Assembly: GCF_963259705.1 (NCBI RefSeq)
Contig: NC_081849.1
Coordinates: forward strand, 59,864,093-59,928,092
Direction of reading: 5' to 3'
Length of the DNA stretch: 64,000 bases
Source of the DNA: Myotis daubentonii
Taxonomy: Eukaryota; Chordata; Mammalia; Chiroptera; Vespertilionidae
Positions 32,357-44,513 of the stretch are shown one piece after another (the stretch's first letter is position 1; each line of letters begins with the position of its first letter). The position numbers and the translations under genes are program-made. The notes under the pieces are model-generated. The model had not been told where the DNA came from. It worked only from the letters and a program-made list of their open reading frames with translations, and searched no databases.

Positions 32357-32976
32357 TTCTAGGTTAATAGCTGCACAGCAGCATGAAACAGGAACCAGTG
32401 CGAGTTAAATAAAGATTTTGAATTCATTCTGTGGTCTAGTCAGAACCGCTGACATATTAGAGCTGAGCCTCAGAAAGTCTCTTTTAACAGACATAAAACG
32501 ATGACATAATGTGAGCAGGTGATAATAGAGGCAGACAGAAAGTACTTGGGGAAGTATGTCTGATGCTCTTTTCCTTATTTGAAAATATCAGACTTACTAC
32601 CCTAAGCCTTTTTTCCTTGACTCCAATTGCTGCATGAGTTTAATTTGGGGCCTAGTATAAAAGACTCTATGATCTTTCCACAAACTAACATTGCCACCAG
32701 GTCTGCTGTCCGTTTCCTCCACGGTACAGTTTGTGAGTCTTTAAACACACATCAATTTAATTCTCCATTCAATGCACATACTATTCTTCCCTTTGGAATT
32801 TCGGTATTGACCTTGTCTTCCCAAGGAATTAATCACCATTATCCAAAATAAGCTCCAATGTCCATAAAGCAGGAGTCAATTAAAAATAAATAAAATAGCC
32901 CCTAAATATCAGTCCATTCTTACTTAGTTCTGAATAATATAGCTTCATCAGGTGAATGATTAGTGTATGTATTAGC
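32357..32976. other. Unannotated DNA
   Basis: No gene or repeat recognised. Confidence 0.4.
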
Positions 32977-33440
32977 TAAGCTGATGCCAGCTACTGTAAT
33001 CAACAACCCCAAAACGTACAATAGCTCAAGCTTGATCGTTTTTTGAGCATAAAATCCAAATCCCAGCTAAGTATGCACCTCTCCTCTCTATAGTGATTCA
33101 GAGTTCCAGGCACCTTCTATTTTATAGTTCAGCCTTTTAGGCTTCTAATTTTAGTTCATTCCTCAGCATTAAATAAGTGGATAGGTAAAAGCATGCAGAG
33201 GAGGTTCTATGGTCCAGGCCTGTACGGGACATACATCACTTTCACTTTCCATCGGCTCAAACTCAGCCACACCACCAGACATCACTGCTAGAGCATCTGG
33301 AAGATATCGGCCACCCGAGGGCCAATGAAGAAAAAGAAATGGCTGTTGAATGGACAGCCATTCTCTGCCATGGTGCTGTTTCCCAGATAATTTTAATAAC
33401 GTTCAGAAACGAACAAAAAACAAAGTCCAAGGAAATCTGG
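32977..33440 (-). mobile_element. Ancient LTR-like repeat (family uncertain)
   Basis: 'gtattagctaagctgatgccagctactgtaatcaacaaccccaaaacgtacaatagctcaag' and 'gtccaggcctgtacgggacatacatcactttcactttccatcggctcaaactcagccac' resemble the antisense reading of an old mammalian LTR-like repeat with a 'tgttagctaggctgctgtaacaaa' end. Divergence is high. Confidence 0.45.
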
Positions 33441-34924
33441 TTTTTCGCAAGGCCAATATATAATAATTATCACAAGGGTATTAAAATCATAGAAACAGAA
33501 TAACAGTAAGTGGAAACATGAAGATAGAAACATTAAAGGATATAGGAAAGTTCCCTAAGTTCCTAAGTATAAAATAAAGGAAGAGGGTCAGGTAAGGAAA
33601 CAGTGCCAATTTCAGACACGGGGAAGCTGTCAGGCAGCGGCGGAGAGCAAGGGGGTAAGCGTTGCCATGGAGGCCAGAGAGGATGCTGCTCTTTTTCCCG
33701 GGAGTCAGGGGGACTAGAAGAAACAGCTCTTTTGGTTATTGAAAAACTGGAAGGCCAATTTTGTCCAGCAGGTTAGAAAGATGCAGCGATGGCTTGGAAA
33801 AAAGAAGGGAAGTTTTCTTAATACTTGAGGGATTTCTTCATGTGGTATTGAGTGGGTAATTGTACAAAAAAATGATGGCAGAGTGGGGTAGGTGGGGATT
33901 CTGAGTGAGGCTCTTATTAAGGTGATCTTTTGTTTCACCAGGTTGTAGGCAATAACAAAAAGGAAAGGCAGAGTAATTTAAATTTATACTAATGGTTTAG
34001 TCATGTGACCTTTTATTGTGATCTTTGTGCCAGGCATTTTGATCATTATCAAATCCGTACAGGACATTGACATGGGTGCCACATGTCATCTTTTTCAGAA
34101 AGCAAATCAGTTGCCTCATGTCATATATGTAGATGAGGGGTTGAGCTGAAATTAGAATCTTGGTCAAGTTACTTCCAAGGTTACTTCCAGAATTCCTTAC
34201 ATGTTTACTCAAACTCACCATTATTTTTTGTTTCTGCTTACCTGTGGTCTGTTTGTGTTTCCTTAATCAAGTCTACAAACTAAGTTATAACAACTGCTTA
34301 CAATGTTTAGTTAACATAATGTTATAAAATTTCCACCCTATTATATTATTTTTCAGTGTTCATTAAAATGATGAATATTAATCTAATGGCTGAAAACAAA
34401 TTCAGGCCTTTAATGTAATTTTTAAGAAGAAACAGGAAGGAGTACATACAAAATAAATTAAATGGTTTCTTGAAGTACTTTGTGGTTCTAGCATCTTATC
34501 TTTGAATGTAATATTTTTAAGTAAAACATATGTCTCTAAAACTTCTCTCAGAAAATTTAATTTAGAATACAACAGTGATCACACACCGTGTAAATTTTTA
34601 AAATTCCACTGGATGTGAAACCTATTACCAACCTCAGATGTGTAAAGAATCCTAAAAATTGTCATTAGGACATCTATTTCCTAAAATAATTCTTCTGAAG
34701 CAATCATTTGGGACGGTATCACAACTAACATTTAATTGCTACTACATAGCTAGGAATTTTAGCTCATTCCTTTCTTTTACAAATTATGTTCAGGAAAATG
34801 TCAGTAGAGAAATATGTATTAAGAAACTCTACATTCTAATTAAAGGAAACTGGAATTTAAATAAAGTGCGTGTCCCAAGCCTCTCATATTTAGAATATCC
34901 TTTCATGTCGAGAACTACGAGAAT
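33441..34924. other. Unannotated AT-rich DNA
   Basis: No gene or confident repeat in nearly 1.5 kb. Short open frames show no known protein. Confidence 0.4.
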
Positions 34925-35045
34925 GAGGATAAAGTTATTTGAAATGTCTGGCATGTGCTCCTGCCACTCCAATTTCTCTGCTAACAACTTCCTTCCGATT
35001 GAAATTTAAATGTCACTTTACTGAAACCTTACCCGACCCACCAAA
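34925..35045 (+). mobile_element. L2 LINE fragment
   Basis: 'tgtctggcatgtgctcctgccactccaatttctctgctaacaacttccttcc...aaatgtcactttactgaaaccttacccgaccca' follows the L2 3' region ('aaatgtcacctcctccaggaagccttccctgaccc'). It is probably the same ancient insertion as the terminus at 35744-35835. Confidence 0.6.
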
Positions 35046-35743
35046 AGGTGTCAGGTCAAAACTGCCAGGACTCAGAAAGATTCAGAGAAAAGAATATCAG
35101 ACCGATTATTAGTGTCTCCCATGGACATAGCTAAAAGAACTGTGTTTATATGCCATAACCAATGCAGATCATTAGTGGGAAAAGCCAGATACTCCTGACA
35201 TTCTATAATAGCAATAATTTTCAGTCAATGCCAAGATTTACTTACTAGTTTTGCTCAGATTATAATTTTGGTGGGGAGGGGTGCATATATAGGCTTTAAA
35301 CATAGAACTTCTTATTCCGTATTCACATTTTTCTCCTTCAAAACCCAAACTATTCTACAAATTCCAGAGATTTCAGGATATCATTCCATTCAATCTTTTA
35401 AACACAAGTCAACCCAGTCCCGCCTGGCTGCCTAGTCAAGCTTACCATGACCTGTCCGTGCTTTCTTCTCTAGCTGAAATTTCCAACTCAATTTGTGCTC
35501 TAATTTGACATTTCTTACATGTTTCTGCTAAGCTTTTCCTATATGATTATGCACTTGATTGTTTTTGCTTAATCATAGCCTAGGTGAGACCATTCTACGG
35601 TGAAATCACCAAAAAGTCATCTCAACATGTGTGCCTGATTTTATCAGGTCCAGGGCATCGTTTAAGTATAGATTTTATTGTGATTCAGGAGAAATGCCTG
35701 CAATCCTATTGTGTATTAAGTTCTTCCAGTTCTCCAGGCAAAT
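35046..35743. other. Unannotated DNA between two L2 pieces
   Basis: No repeat recognised. Part of it may be diverged L2 (35410-35560) and part a later insertion. Confidence 0.35.
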
Positions 35744-35835
35744 AGCCTTAGATTACAAGTTCCTCAGTGATAGGAAGGGTACTTATCTCTTGTACTTGCC
35801 TGGCACATAATAGATAATCATATGGCATCAATAGG
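35744..35835 (+). mobile_element. L2 LINE 3' terminus
   Basis: 'agattacaagttcctcagtgataggaagggtacttatctcttgtacttgcctggcacataatagataatcatatgg' is the L2 end ('agactgtaagctccttgagggcagggac...gcctggcacatagtaggtgctc'). Confidence 0.65.
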
Positions 35836-37242
35836 TTTGCTCAAGTCCTAAAGCACAGTATTATTTTCCTTGTCGTTTTTACTAATATAATGCTTTTCAA
35901 TGTAATAAACTACAAAATTCTTTCAAATGAGATTTTCCACTTTGCCTCTCCATTGTGTGCAATATTGTAAATAAGATGTGGGTTTATTTCAATCACTTTC
36001 CAGTCCAAAAGTCAATGTTTTCATGGAAAAGAAACCGAACAGTTCAAAAGCTCAGGGAAGGAGCTACTTTTGTTTGACTTAATGCAAAGGTTATGAGAAT
36101 CTGACATCTTGATCCGTCTGGTCAAACATAAATGAATGTCCTTATGATGATACTTTGGAAACTTACTTTTGAAATCCCATTTGGTTAGACGATGTAATGA
36201 GAGTGGCACCAGGGGCTGCACAGTCTGTATCACATCCCCATTCCCCAGAGATAGATCATCTTTTGAAGCATTTAAAAATTTAAAAATAGACTCTCATATA
36301 GAAGTCCCATTACCCCATCTCATGTGCTTTACCAAGACTGGAATTACTGAGGCTGGAAATTTTGTGGAAGTCTTTCATCTGGTTTGTGTGTAATAAACTG
36401 AGACTGAAAGTACCCTGTACACATGTGAAGGAAAACACTACCCACCTAACGGGTAGAAGGCAAACCAAATCTCCCTTCCACTGGACAGATATTTACTCCC
36501 TTGAAACCCAGATTATTCCATTGCTATTTTTTAACCGTAAAACACCAGCGAGGCATCTGGGTATGAAATATTAATATCTTTTGCTATAATCAGCACTTGC
36601 GTCCATGCTCAAGGAGAAAGCACAAAAGGGAGAGAGGGAGGGAGGGACACCGCTCCCCGTACCAGCCTCTTGAGCTGTGCTGTCTCCACAGTTGAAGACT
36701 TCAGTTTACTTCCCCTGCAAATCAATCTGACACCGCTGAAGTCTGGCGCGTTCACTTGCCTGGTCAATTATTTCTTGAGAACCCAAACTCAAAGATAAGC
36801 ACTTCTGGAGAAAATAGCAAAACAAATCCATTGCCCGCGTTATATCAAACTCAGACAGGAAATGCACTCAACAGAGATCATCCTACTGAATCGCAGGTGT
36901 TGAAAATGTCACCTTCACTGGAGAGTTCGCTCCAGGAAAGAGACTGTTTTCCTGGAGAGGGAAGTGCTCCCCCAAACACCTTTGGTGGCATAGCAGTGCC
37001 GCAGGGGACAATGGTGGCTCTAGTTAAGGGAATGTGGAATTCCATAAGCAGCTCTAACAGATGGAAAACCCAGCTGGAAGCCTGGAGCTAGAATGACTTT
37101 GACTCTTTGCTGTGTCAGCCAAAGGCTGTGTTGTTGTAAATGTTTCCCTCCACGTCCCATGTGGTTCAGGGTTCAGGATCTGGAAGAGGAGCCTCACACA
37201 AATGAAAGAGAATAAACAAGAGATAATTTGGAAATATTGGGG
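35836..37242. other. Mostly unique DNA, no gene recognised
   Basis: Bases 36590-37100 are less AT-rich and free of recognised repeats, with a 111-codon open frame at 36756-37091. Its translation shows no domain I know, and no convincing splice signals frame it. I treat it as non-coding. Confidence 0.35.
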
Positions 37243-37655
37243 TGCCAGGGTCCAGGCCCAGCAGGCCAGGGGTTCCCAAAAGTGTGGACAGAGTCGGCGA
37301 AGAATGTTTTACACAGAGACAGCGCTCAGAACTCCCTAGCTCTCTTTAGTCTCCGTGGATCTTCCTGTGGCTGGCTGAGGCCACAGAAAAAGATCCTGAG
37401 GCAAGCTGAGCCTTTATTTTATAGTCAGAGGTAAACATGGTAGTGGTTACCATAGTTACACAGTTCTTGTGAGTTTCACTTGTTTTGGCCACTTCCTGCA
37501 CTTCCCTCAGCCCATTAGCTTCCCAGATAAGATCTGGGGAGCATCATAAGGTCAAGCCTAATTATGCGAGGAGGACTGTGCCCTCTAAGCTGGGACTTGT
37601 TTGTGACTTTGCCAACAGGTCAGCCCAAGGCTTAACCCTATATCAGCTCCCCACA
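37243..37655 (-). mobile_element. Endogenous retrovirus LTR (class II-like), minus strand
   Basis: 413 bp. On the minus strand it starts TGTGGGGAGCTGATATAGGG and ends GGACCCTGGCA, the TG...CA form. It contains a TATA-like CTATAAAATAAAGG (37411-37424). Its last ~55 bp on that strand match the end of the solo LTR at 54205-54778, while the upstream part differs. I find no clean target duplication and no internal viral sequence. It is most likely a solo LTR. Confidence 0.75.
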
Positions 37656-38083
37656 CTGTTGTTTCAGTGAACTCTATTTTTGGAATCATAAAGATGACGA
37701 TGCTACAAAATCATCATGAGGTTATCTTACCAACTGTACTAAAATGTCCATTCCTTATATCATTCAGAAGTTCCTTTCTCTTAAAACCTAGCAAGGATAT
37801 TTATTTGGCAAAGGCCAACATAACTATGGATATTAATAAGGAAGCTATTTTGCAAACAAGGAAATATAGTGAATAATACCAGGGTACCTTGAAAAATTTT
37901 TGCCCCCCCCCCTTTTTGTGTGTGTTTTGTTTTGTTATGATTAGGGCACAAACCAGAGTTTAAATCTTGGCTGCCTGATATGTAGCCTAAAGAGTCATCT
38001 AACATCATTGGGCTTGAATGTCTTTATGGTAAAATGGGGATAATATATCACTTCAAGAGGTTATTGCAAAGATGACAGGAGGT
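37656..38083. other. Unannotated DNA
   Basis: No repeat or gene recognised. A C-run lies at about 37904-37912. Confidence 0.4.
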
Positions 38084-38298
38084 GCCCAGCCAGCGTGGCT
38101 CGGTGTGGCTCAGTGGCTGAGCATCAACCTATGAACCTGGATATCTTTGTTTGATTCCTGGTCAGGGCACATGCCTGGGTTGCCAGCTGGATCCCTAGTG
38201 TGGGGTGTGCAGGAGGCAGTCAATCAATGATTCTCTCTCGTCATTGATATTTCTATCTCTCTCTTCCTCTATGAGATCAATAAAAACATATTTTTTAA
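38084..38298 (+). mobile_element. VES SINE
   Basis: Sense VES with a partly duplicated head (GTGGCTCGGTGTGGCTCAGTGG), B-box region TTTGATTCCTGGTC, GTGCAGGAGGCAGTC and the tail GATCAATAAAAACATATTTTTT. AAAGATGAC on both sides (38068-38076 and about 38300-38308) is a likely TSD. Confidence 0.92.
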
Positions 38299-38699
38299 AA
38301 AAGATGACCTGAGACAATGCATGCAGTGCGTTTGCAGGCTATCTGACATGCGTAAAACACTAACCACTAGGTCTCGTGTCTTCCTCCTTTGTTAAGAAAT
38401 CGTGGCTAAAGAGCTCCTTACAAGACAGGAGATTTCTGAAGTCATTGATCATTTTTAATGGTGCTGCTTCGTTTGTCTCTTGTGTTTTCCTATTGTGCAG
38501 TTCTGATAGATTGAAATAACACAATGCTTAGAGTATTATTCTTATTTTAACATTTTGATACAGTTCTTACCAAAAAATTCAAGTACTGAATCATTAGAAA
38601 AAAATGTGTGAATCTATTGATTTTGAGAAACTTTTATTTCTAAATTAACCATTAAAATACACTAGAATAAAAACTGGGCCGCCAACCAGTCTAGTTCAT
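38299..38699. other. Unannotated DNA
   Basis: No repeat or gene recognised. Confidence 0.4.
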
Positions 38700-38712
38700 T
38701 GTGTGCAGCATT

Positions 38713-38884
38713 ATTTTTTTAATTTATTGATTGATTTGAGAGAGAGAGAAAAACATTGATTTGTTGTTTCACTTGTTTGTGCATTCATTGGTTGATTCTT
38801 GTATGTGTCCTGACCAGATATTGAACCTACAACCTTGGTGTATTTGGACGATGCTCTAACCAACTGAGCTACCAGTCAGGGCTG
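38713..38884 (-). mobile_element. Older VES-type SINE with 13-bp TSD
   Basis: The reverse complement starts AGCCCTGACTGGTAGCTCAGTTGG and has 'agcatcgtcc'-like and 'gttgtaggttcaatatctggtcagg' blocks, then the older-variant block (AATGAATGCACAAACAAGTG) and a GA tract. TGTGTGCAGCATT is duplicated at 38700-38712 and 38885-38897. It belongs to the same subfamily as 7505-7646. Confidence 0.88.
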
Positions 38885-39082
38885 TGTGTGCAGCATTTTT
38901 TAAATTTATAAGTCATTTCACAGAAACTTGTTTTCTCATAACAACAATATGAGGTTATGCATTATTTTTCCCCTTTAAAGGATGTAAAATGAGGATTCAA
39001 GTAATAAAGTCACCTGTTTAAGAACAAACACTAAATTATAAAGATAAGACTAGAGACTCAAGTCTCTGAAAAAATATTGTGG

Positions 39083-39112
39083 GGTGTGTGTGTGTGTGTG
39101 TGTGTGTGTGTA
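39083..39112. repeat. (TG)n microsatellite
   Basis: About 15 GT units, uninterrupted. Confidence 0.95.
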
Positions 39113-39540
39113 AGTTTTCTCTTAGTACACATTCTGCCGTTCTATCTATCCAGGTCAACTTGAGCAGGTTGCATAATCTTTCTGTATCTCAGGGGGAATA
39201 ATTATACCTGAATGAATCTTTCACTAGGGAGACTACATTAAGATAATGTATTTGAAAAGCATAAAATTATTATTATCGTTATTTCTCAGGAGAGAATTAT
39301 CAACATATCTCCCTATGACCTCTTTCCAACACTGGGGAAGAGGATATAAAGTTGATATATGGCAAAGAAGAATAGATAAGCTGTTTCTGAAACAAAATTG
39401 TAAATGGTACAAGACTGTACAGCTATGCATTCTCCCTCTGGGTCATCCTTGAGGTAATGAATGTAGTTACACAGATCCTAGAGAACACATTTCACATCCC
39501 TAGACTGAATCTATGACAGACATCAGCTGTTGCTTAACAA
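39113..39540. other. Unannotated DNA, possible MIR trace
   Basis: 'gtcaacttgagcaggttgcataatctttctgtatctcaggggg' at about 39153-39195 resembles the MIR core. The rest is unassigned. Confidence 0.35.
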
Positions 39541-39625
39541 CGGTGTGTCAGGGTTCTCCAGAGAAACAGAACCAAGAGGAGATACATAGAAAGATGTCTA
39601 TGAGAGGGTCATGATTTATCCACAA
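39541..39625. mobile_element. Fragment of an old LTR-like repeat
   Basis: 'gtcagggttctccagagaaacagaaccaagaggagatacatagaaagatgtctatgagagg' is the start of a common ancient mammalian repeat beginning 'tcagggttctccagagaaacagaaccaatagg'. Only about 85 bp remain. Confidence 0.55.
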
Positions 39626-40199
39626 TCTGTAAAATATTTATCTTATTTTCTCCCTCTCTTCTCTCTTTGCTCCTGTCAATTGTGCATTTAATGAGTTTCT
39701 TACACGATTAATATTTTACTTCCAATTAGTTCAAAGTGGTATAAATTAAGCTACATTCTTAGCACTTTTCATTAACTAACTAGTAGAGCCACATACATGT
39801 TTAAAGGCCGTTAGCAAGCATTCAGGTGAGAAGGAGTCTTGGTTGTAAAGGATTTTCAGAGTATTTTTAGTAATTCATTGTTTTCAGTACTTTAGGGAAA
39901 CATGAGGTAAATGTTCCAGGAAACTGATTAAAAAATGGGCTTCTTGGAGTGTTTTATTTAAAGACTCTAACATATAAAAGTGAGACTTGAAAAGTGATCT
40001 AGTTGCTCTGTTACAGAAATTACTATCTGAAGATTGTTCAAAATGAAGAACCCAAATGAGATGTGTGCTGGGCTGAATTAATGTGACTCAAATTATAAAA
40101 AATAGAGAAGAATGAGAAGGAAGGCTGAAGAATCAGAGAGATTAATGGGCTGGTAGCCGATCAATTTCCTGAGACTTTAAAGATAAAAGAAAAAGAAAT
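39626..40199. other. Unannotated AT-rich DNA
   Basis: No repeat or gene recognised. Confidence 0.4.
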
Positions 40200-40520
40200 A
40201 ACATTTATTGAGCTTATTTTATGTGCCAGACATTCTATTTGGTATTTTACATATGTTATAATTTAATCGCTTTTGAATACTATATATGTCTTCTTTAAGA
40301 TATAGACTTAATTTTTATAACAGTTTTAGATTTTCTGAAAAATTGACACTAGCATAGAGAGTTTCCATATACCTCACATGTTTCCCCTATTAACAAGTTA
40401 CATTAGTATGACATACTTGTTACAAATACATGTGCATATTAAAACCCTTAAGATCCTTAAATTATTTATCATTATTTCTACAGATGAGAAACTGAGGGTT
40501 AGAGAAATTAAGTTCCCCAA
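40200..40520 (-). mobile_element. MIR SINE, antisense, split by an L1 3'UTR-type fragment
   Basis: Left part: 'acatttattgagcttattttatgtgccagacattctatttggtattttacatatg'. Right part: 'catttctacagatgagaaactgagggttagagaaattaag', which is antisense MIR on both sides. Between them, 40295-40440 carries 'aacagttttagattttctgaaaaattgacactagc...gagtttccatatacctcacatg', the same old L1 3'UTR-type repeat as 10380-10760. Confidence 0.6.
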
Positions 40521-41356
40521 AATATGTGTCTGTGTTTTATCCACACAACAACAGATCTTTTAATGCTCCAATAAATTCTAAAGTGCCCATTTAGTTAAAG
40601 ACCTAACAAATTATCTCTGTCTCTTATAACTGTCCTTATTGTAATACAACATGTATCAGACAGGTTTAGTATAAAATACTAAAAATGTGAAAACACAAAT
40701 CAATTTGAAAAAGAATATAATTCCGTTGTAGAAAAGAGTATAATTCAACTGCAAAAAAAAAAAAAAAAGATTTAAACAGGTACTTCACATAGAATCAATG
40801 CTGCTCTATTTCATCCCTTTAAGTTTTTATTGCCCAGGACAATCCTAATGTATGTCGCTTAGCCTAGTTAATAATTAATAATGTACCCTTTTACTCTCAA
40901 GAGTGTCCTAACATTTTCAACAAATGATATGTTCATCATCTCTTTTAATCTTTCTATTCTCAAACCGATCCTTTATCCCTAACTCCTAAGATATTTGCCA
41001 CCTGAACTTTCAGGGCCCACTGTAGTTAGAATGAATGAATCTTCCTGCTTCTACGAGGCTTCTCCATCTAGAAGTTCCTGCTTTCTGTTTTTGAGTTTTC
41101 TATTTCACAAAATGTGATCTCCCTCCCCTTCTCCCTTTGTCCTTATGAGTTTATAACACCTTATTTCATCACCGTCATCTCAAGAAGGACGGAGAAGAGT
41201 CCGGAATAAGTGATTATACCGAGGCGCACGCTTTACCCAAAGTGCTCACTTCCTGCTATCAGCTCATCATTTACATGCCTGGCTGATCCATAGTCACTTG
41301 AGAAATCCTTCACAATGAAAGAGGAGATGGTGATATCTTCTTGAAAAACAAATCTT
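40521..41356. other. Unannotated DNA
   Basis: A poly-A run lies at 40753-40768. No gene or confident repeat. Confidence 0.4.
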
Positions 41357-41369
41357 CCTTCTTCATCTT

Positions 41370-41592
41370 TTGTTTTTTTTAAATACATTTTATTGATTTT
41401 TTACAGAGAGGAAGGGAGAGAAATAGAGAGTTAGAAACATCGATGAGAGAGAAACATTGATCAGCTGCCTCCTGCACATCTCCTACTGGGGATGTGCCTG
41501 CAACCCAGGTACATGCCCTTGACCGGAATCGAACCCGGGACCTTTCAGTCCGCAGGACGACGCTCTATCCACTGAGCCAAACCGGTTTCGGC
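41370..41592 (-). mobile_element. VES SINE with 13-bp TSD
   Basis: Antisense VES. The reverse complement starts GCCGAAACCGGTTTGGCTCAG and contains an exact B box GGTTCGATTCC and GGTACATGTACCTGGG-like blocks. The TSD CCTTCTTCATCTT is identical at 41357-41369 and 41593-41605. Low divergence suggests a recent copy. Confidence 0.95.
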
Positions 41593-41605
41593 CCTTCTTC
41601 ATCTT

Positions 41606-43403
41606 GATCAATGCACTTTCCTTTTCACACATCTGGTCCCATATATCTGTTGACCTTTCTGCTATATTGCTTTTGAATGATTTTTTCTTAGAATTATATT
41701 AATCCATTATGTCTATTTATTCACTGTGTGACATGTATACACTGCATGGGAATTAATGCCCATAAAATAGAGACCTATAAATCATTAACAGAGTTGTTTG
41801 AGTTTTGCTTATGAGCCTGCTTAGCTTGTTTCAGTCCCTGTAGTTAGATCCTGGAGATTCACCAAAAGGTGGTGTTTGCCATCTTTCTTTTCTCCTCCTG
41901 GTTTTTATTCACAGTAGCATTTAACTGAGGGTGGTGTAATAGTGCTGTTCTGTTTCCTCCCTTTAGGTTTCAAGCACCTTGGTAATAAAGGCAAGATCAT
42001 GGGATGACCTGCCTGAAGAGAAATGGAGTTGAAGCACATTTCACTTAGGAGTGAGCAGTGTACACATATCCTGAGAAAATGTTTTTGTGCGCTGATAGCT
42101 TCTTTAGAAGGTGGGACTTTCAAACAGATTCTTTGGCTTGAAGAAAAAAAATGGTAGAAAAATAAACCATTTACAATTTCTGTATACTTCATTTCTATTT
42201 TCCTAGCATAGCAAAAGGATCACAGGAAAGTGTCAACGTGAGGAAAACAGATCATTGCTTTCTATATCCCTATGTCATGTTCTGAGGTTCAAGCACAGTC
42301 CTGAGCCTTAAACTGAAGACTCTGTGCTTAAAAGATGAAACTACATCTTCTCTAATCATTGTACAGCAGCCTGTGTCCCTGAGAAAATTTTCTCATCGAA
42401 AATGAGAGGCCATGAGGGGCATCTTTACCTAAAATCTGCTGAAACTGGGAACAAGGGAATTTAAATAATATGACGAACATTGCATTGCCCATGGTGGGTC
42501 TGTAATTAGCATGTAGATCTCTTGACTCAAGGTTGGACTACCCCCACCGGGCCTGGGAGGAATCCAAGAGCAGTGACAGAAAATAGCTCTTGTCAACTTC
42601 ACAGAACCTCCACGTGCCAGGTGTGCAAAGAACCCGGCCCTTCACTGTGCAGGACTGGGAGAATACAATCTCCACTTTCCTTGGATGATTTCTATCCAAT
42701 AGAGTGAACGAAAGATAGTGACCTATAACGGCCCCAGTGGTGTGGCGATAGCGGAAGAAGATGAGAACACTCGATTAGTTAGTTTCTGAATGGAAGTGCT
42801 GAAAGTTGTAAAGAAGGGTAGTCTAAACCATATACCCCGGGTCTTATACTAGCCCCATAAATTTAAAATAAAATAGTCACAAGTATTCATTATACTTGAA
42901 GGTTTACAAATTAGTTTTTATATACATCAATTTTTTGGATGTAATCTTCAAAGCATTCCTATGCCAAAAGTATTGACAAATATCTAATTCTATAAATGAA
43001 TAAAGAAACTCAGAGAAGGTAATAACTTACTCAGGATCATCCAGGCACTAAGTAAAGAAAGTGAGAGTAATAATCTCAACAGGGATCTTGAGTTTGCATC
43101 TCTCCTTTCCTTTTTGCAAAAGGGAAGGGAAAATAGAGCACTTTACTGGCAGTCGCTGTGGTTTAGAGCACTGTGGGTAACTTCAAGCAAAACATGATAG
43201 CCTCAATACATTTTTCAATGCTATGAAGAAATTGCGCTTAGTATCACGATAAGTTAGGTAGGAGTCACCATTTTAAAAAATCTAATAGAAAATATAATCC
43301 TTTCTTTGGACCATTTATAGTCAAATGAGAGAGTATATAAAACTTAGTGTCAGGCAAACCAGCCCAGACAGACACTAGATCATCCCCAGTATGTGCATGC
43401 TGG
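41606..43403. other. Long unannotated stretch, no gene recognised
   Basis: About 1.8 kb without a confident repeat or gene. 43010-43060 ('ggtaataacttactcaggatcatccaggcactaagtaaag') may be a MIR trace. Confidence 0.35.
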
Positions 43404-43735
43404 TGACCCTTGAACAGCAAGGGTTTGAATTGCCCAGGTCCACTTATACATGGATTTCTTTCAACAAATATAGCTGGCCCTCCAGATGCCTGGGTTTCAT
43501 ATGCACGGATTCAGCTAATCGCAATCCAAAACAGTATATGTTACATTGATTTTTTTTAGAGAGAGAGAAGGAAGGGAAAGAGAGAGAAACATGGATGGGT
43601 TGCCCCTGGGAAGTATCCTGCAACCTTCTAGTGCATGGGACTATGCTCCAATCAACTGAGCCAACCTGCCAGGGCCAAAACAATTTTTTTGATCTGTGTT
43701 TTGGAACCCCTATGTGCAGGGCCGCTTGTTTGCAT
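43404..43735 (+). mobile_element. Tigger/pogo-like DNA transposon remnant with VES insertion
   Basis: 'gacccttgaacagcaagggtttgaattgcccaggtccacttatacatggatttctttcaacaaata' and 'agctggccctccagatgcctgggtttcatatgcacggattcagc' match terminal regions of mammalian Tigger/pogo elements. The right remainder is 43683-43735. A VES occupies 43534-43674. Confidence 0.6.
43534..43674 (-). mobile_element. VES-type SINE, shortened, with 8-bp TSD
   Basis: The reverse complement starts GGCCCTGGCAGGTTGGCTCAGTTGG and ends in a CT-rich tract and short tail. CCAAAACA flanks it at 43526-43533 and 43675-43682. The central domain is shortened relative to other copies. Confidence 0.85.
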
Positions 43736-43794
43736 TGTTCTAGACGATTTAAAATAGGGAACTCAAGAGCACCTGCTGATTTTAATACAAATAT

Positions 43795-44294
43795 TCATAT
43801 GAAACCAAAAAAGACCCTGAATAGCAGCAGCAAGCTTGAAAAAGTAGAACAAAGTGGGTGGGATCACAATACCATATATCAAGTTATACCACAAAGACAC
43901 TGTAAACAAAACATTCTGGTACTGGCCCAACAACAGGCAGATAGATCAATGGAACAGAACAGAGACCCAAGAAATTGACCCAAGCCATTATGCTCAATTA
44001 ATATTTGACAAAGGAGGCAAAAAGCACACAATGGAGTAAAGACAGTTTCTTCAAGAAATGGTACTGGGACAATTGGAAAGGCACATGCAAAAAAAAAATA
44101 ATAAAACTAGTCCACCAATTTACACCATACACAAGGATAAACTCAAAATGAATAAAAAAGCCTGAAGTCATGAAACCATAAAAATCCTTGAAGAAAATAT
44201 AAGCAGCAAAACCTCAGATATCTCATATAGCAGAATTTCCACAGACACATAGCCTAGGGCAAGAGAAACAAAGGAAAAAATAAACAAATTGCTG
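43795..44294 (+). pseudogene. L1 ORF2 C-terminal fragment
   Basis: 'cacaataccatatatcaagttataccacaaagacactgtaaacaaaacattctggtactggcccaacaacaggcagatagatcaatggaacagaacagagacccaagaaattgaccc' and 'tatttgacaaaggaggcaaaaag...ggagtaaagacagtttcttcaagaaatggtactgggac' are the conserved L1 ORF2 region between RT and the C-terminal domain. Frameshifts separate short open pieces (43595-43978, 43854-44039). It is non-functional. Confidence 0.9.
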
Positions 44295-44311
44295 TAGTAA
44301 TAACATTTTAA

Positions 44312-44496
44312 AAAAATATTTTTTATTGATTTCAGAGAGGGAGAGAGAGATAGAAACATCCATGATGAAAGAGAATCATGGATAAGCTGCGTCCTGCACA
44401 TCCCTTATTAGGGATCAAGCCCACAACCAACTGGGACTCCAATCCTGACCTCCTGATTCATAGGTTGACACTCAACCACTGAGTCATGCTGCTGGG
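44312..44496 (-). mobile_element. VES SINE with 17-bp TSD, nested in L1
   Basis: Antisense VES. The flank TAGTAATAACATTTTAA is exactly duplicated at 44295-44311 and 44497-44513. The tail side reads ATATTTTTTATTGATTTC. It interrupts the end of the L1 ORF2 fragment. Confidence 0.95.
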
Positions 44497-44513
44497 TAGT
44501 AATAACATTTTAA

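Noticed and set aside
36756..37091. 111-codon open frame in less AT-rich DNA
   Set aside because: Looks superficially protein-like, but I recognise no family and no convincing exon boundaries; kept only as unannotated sequence.
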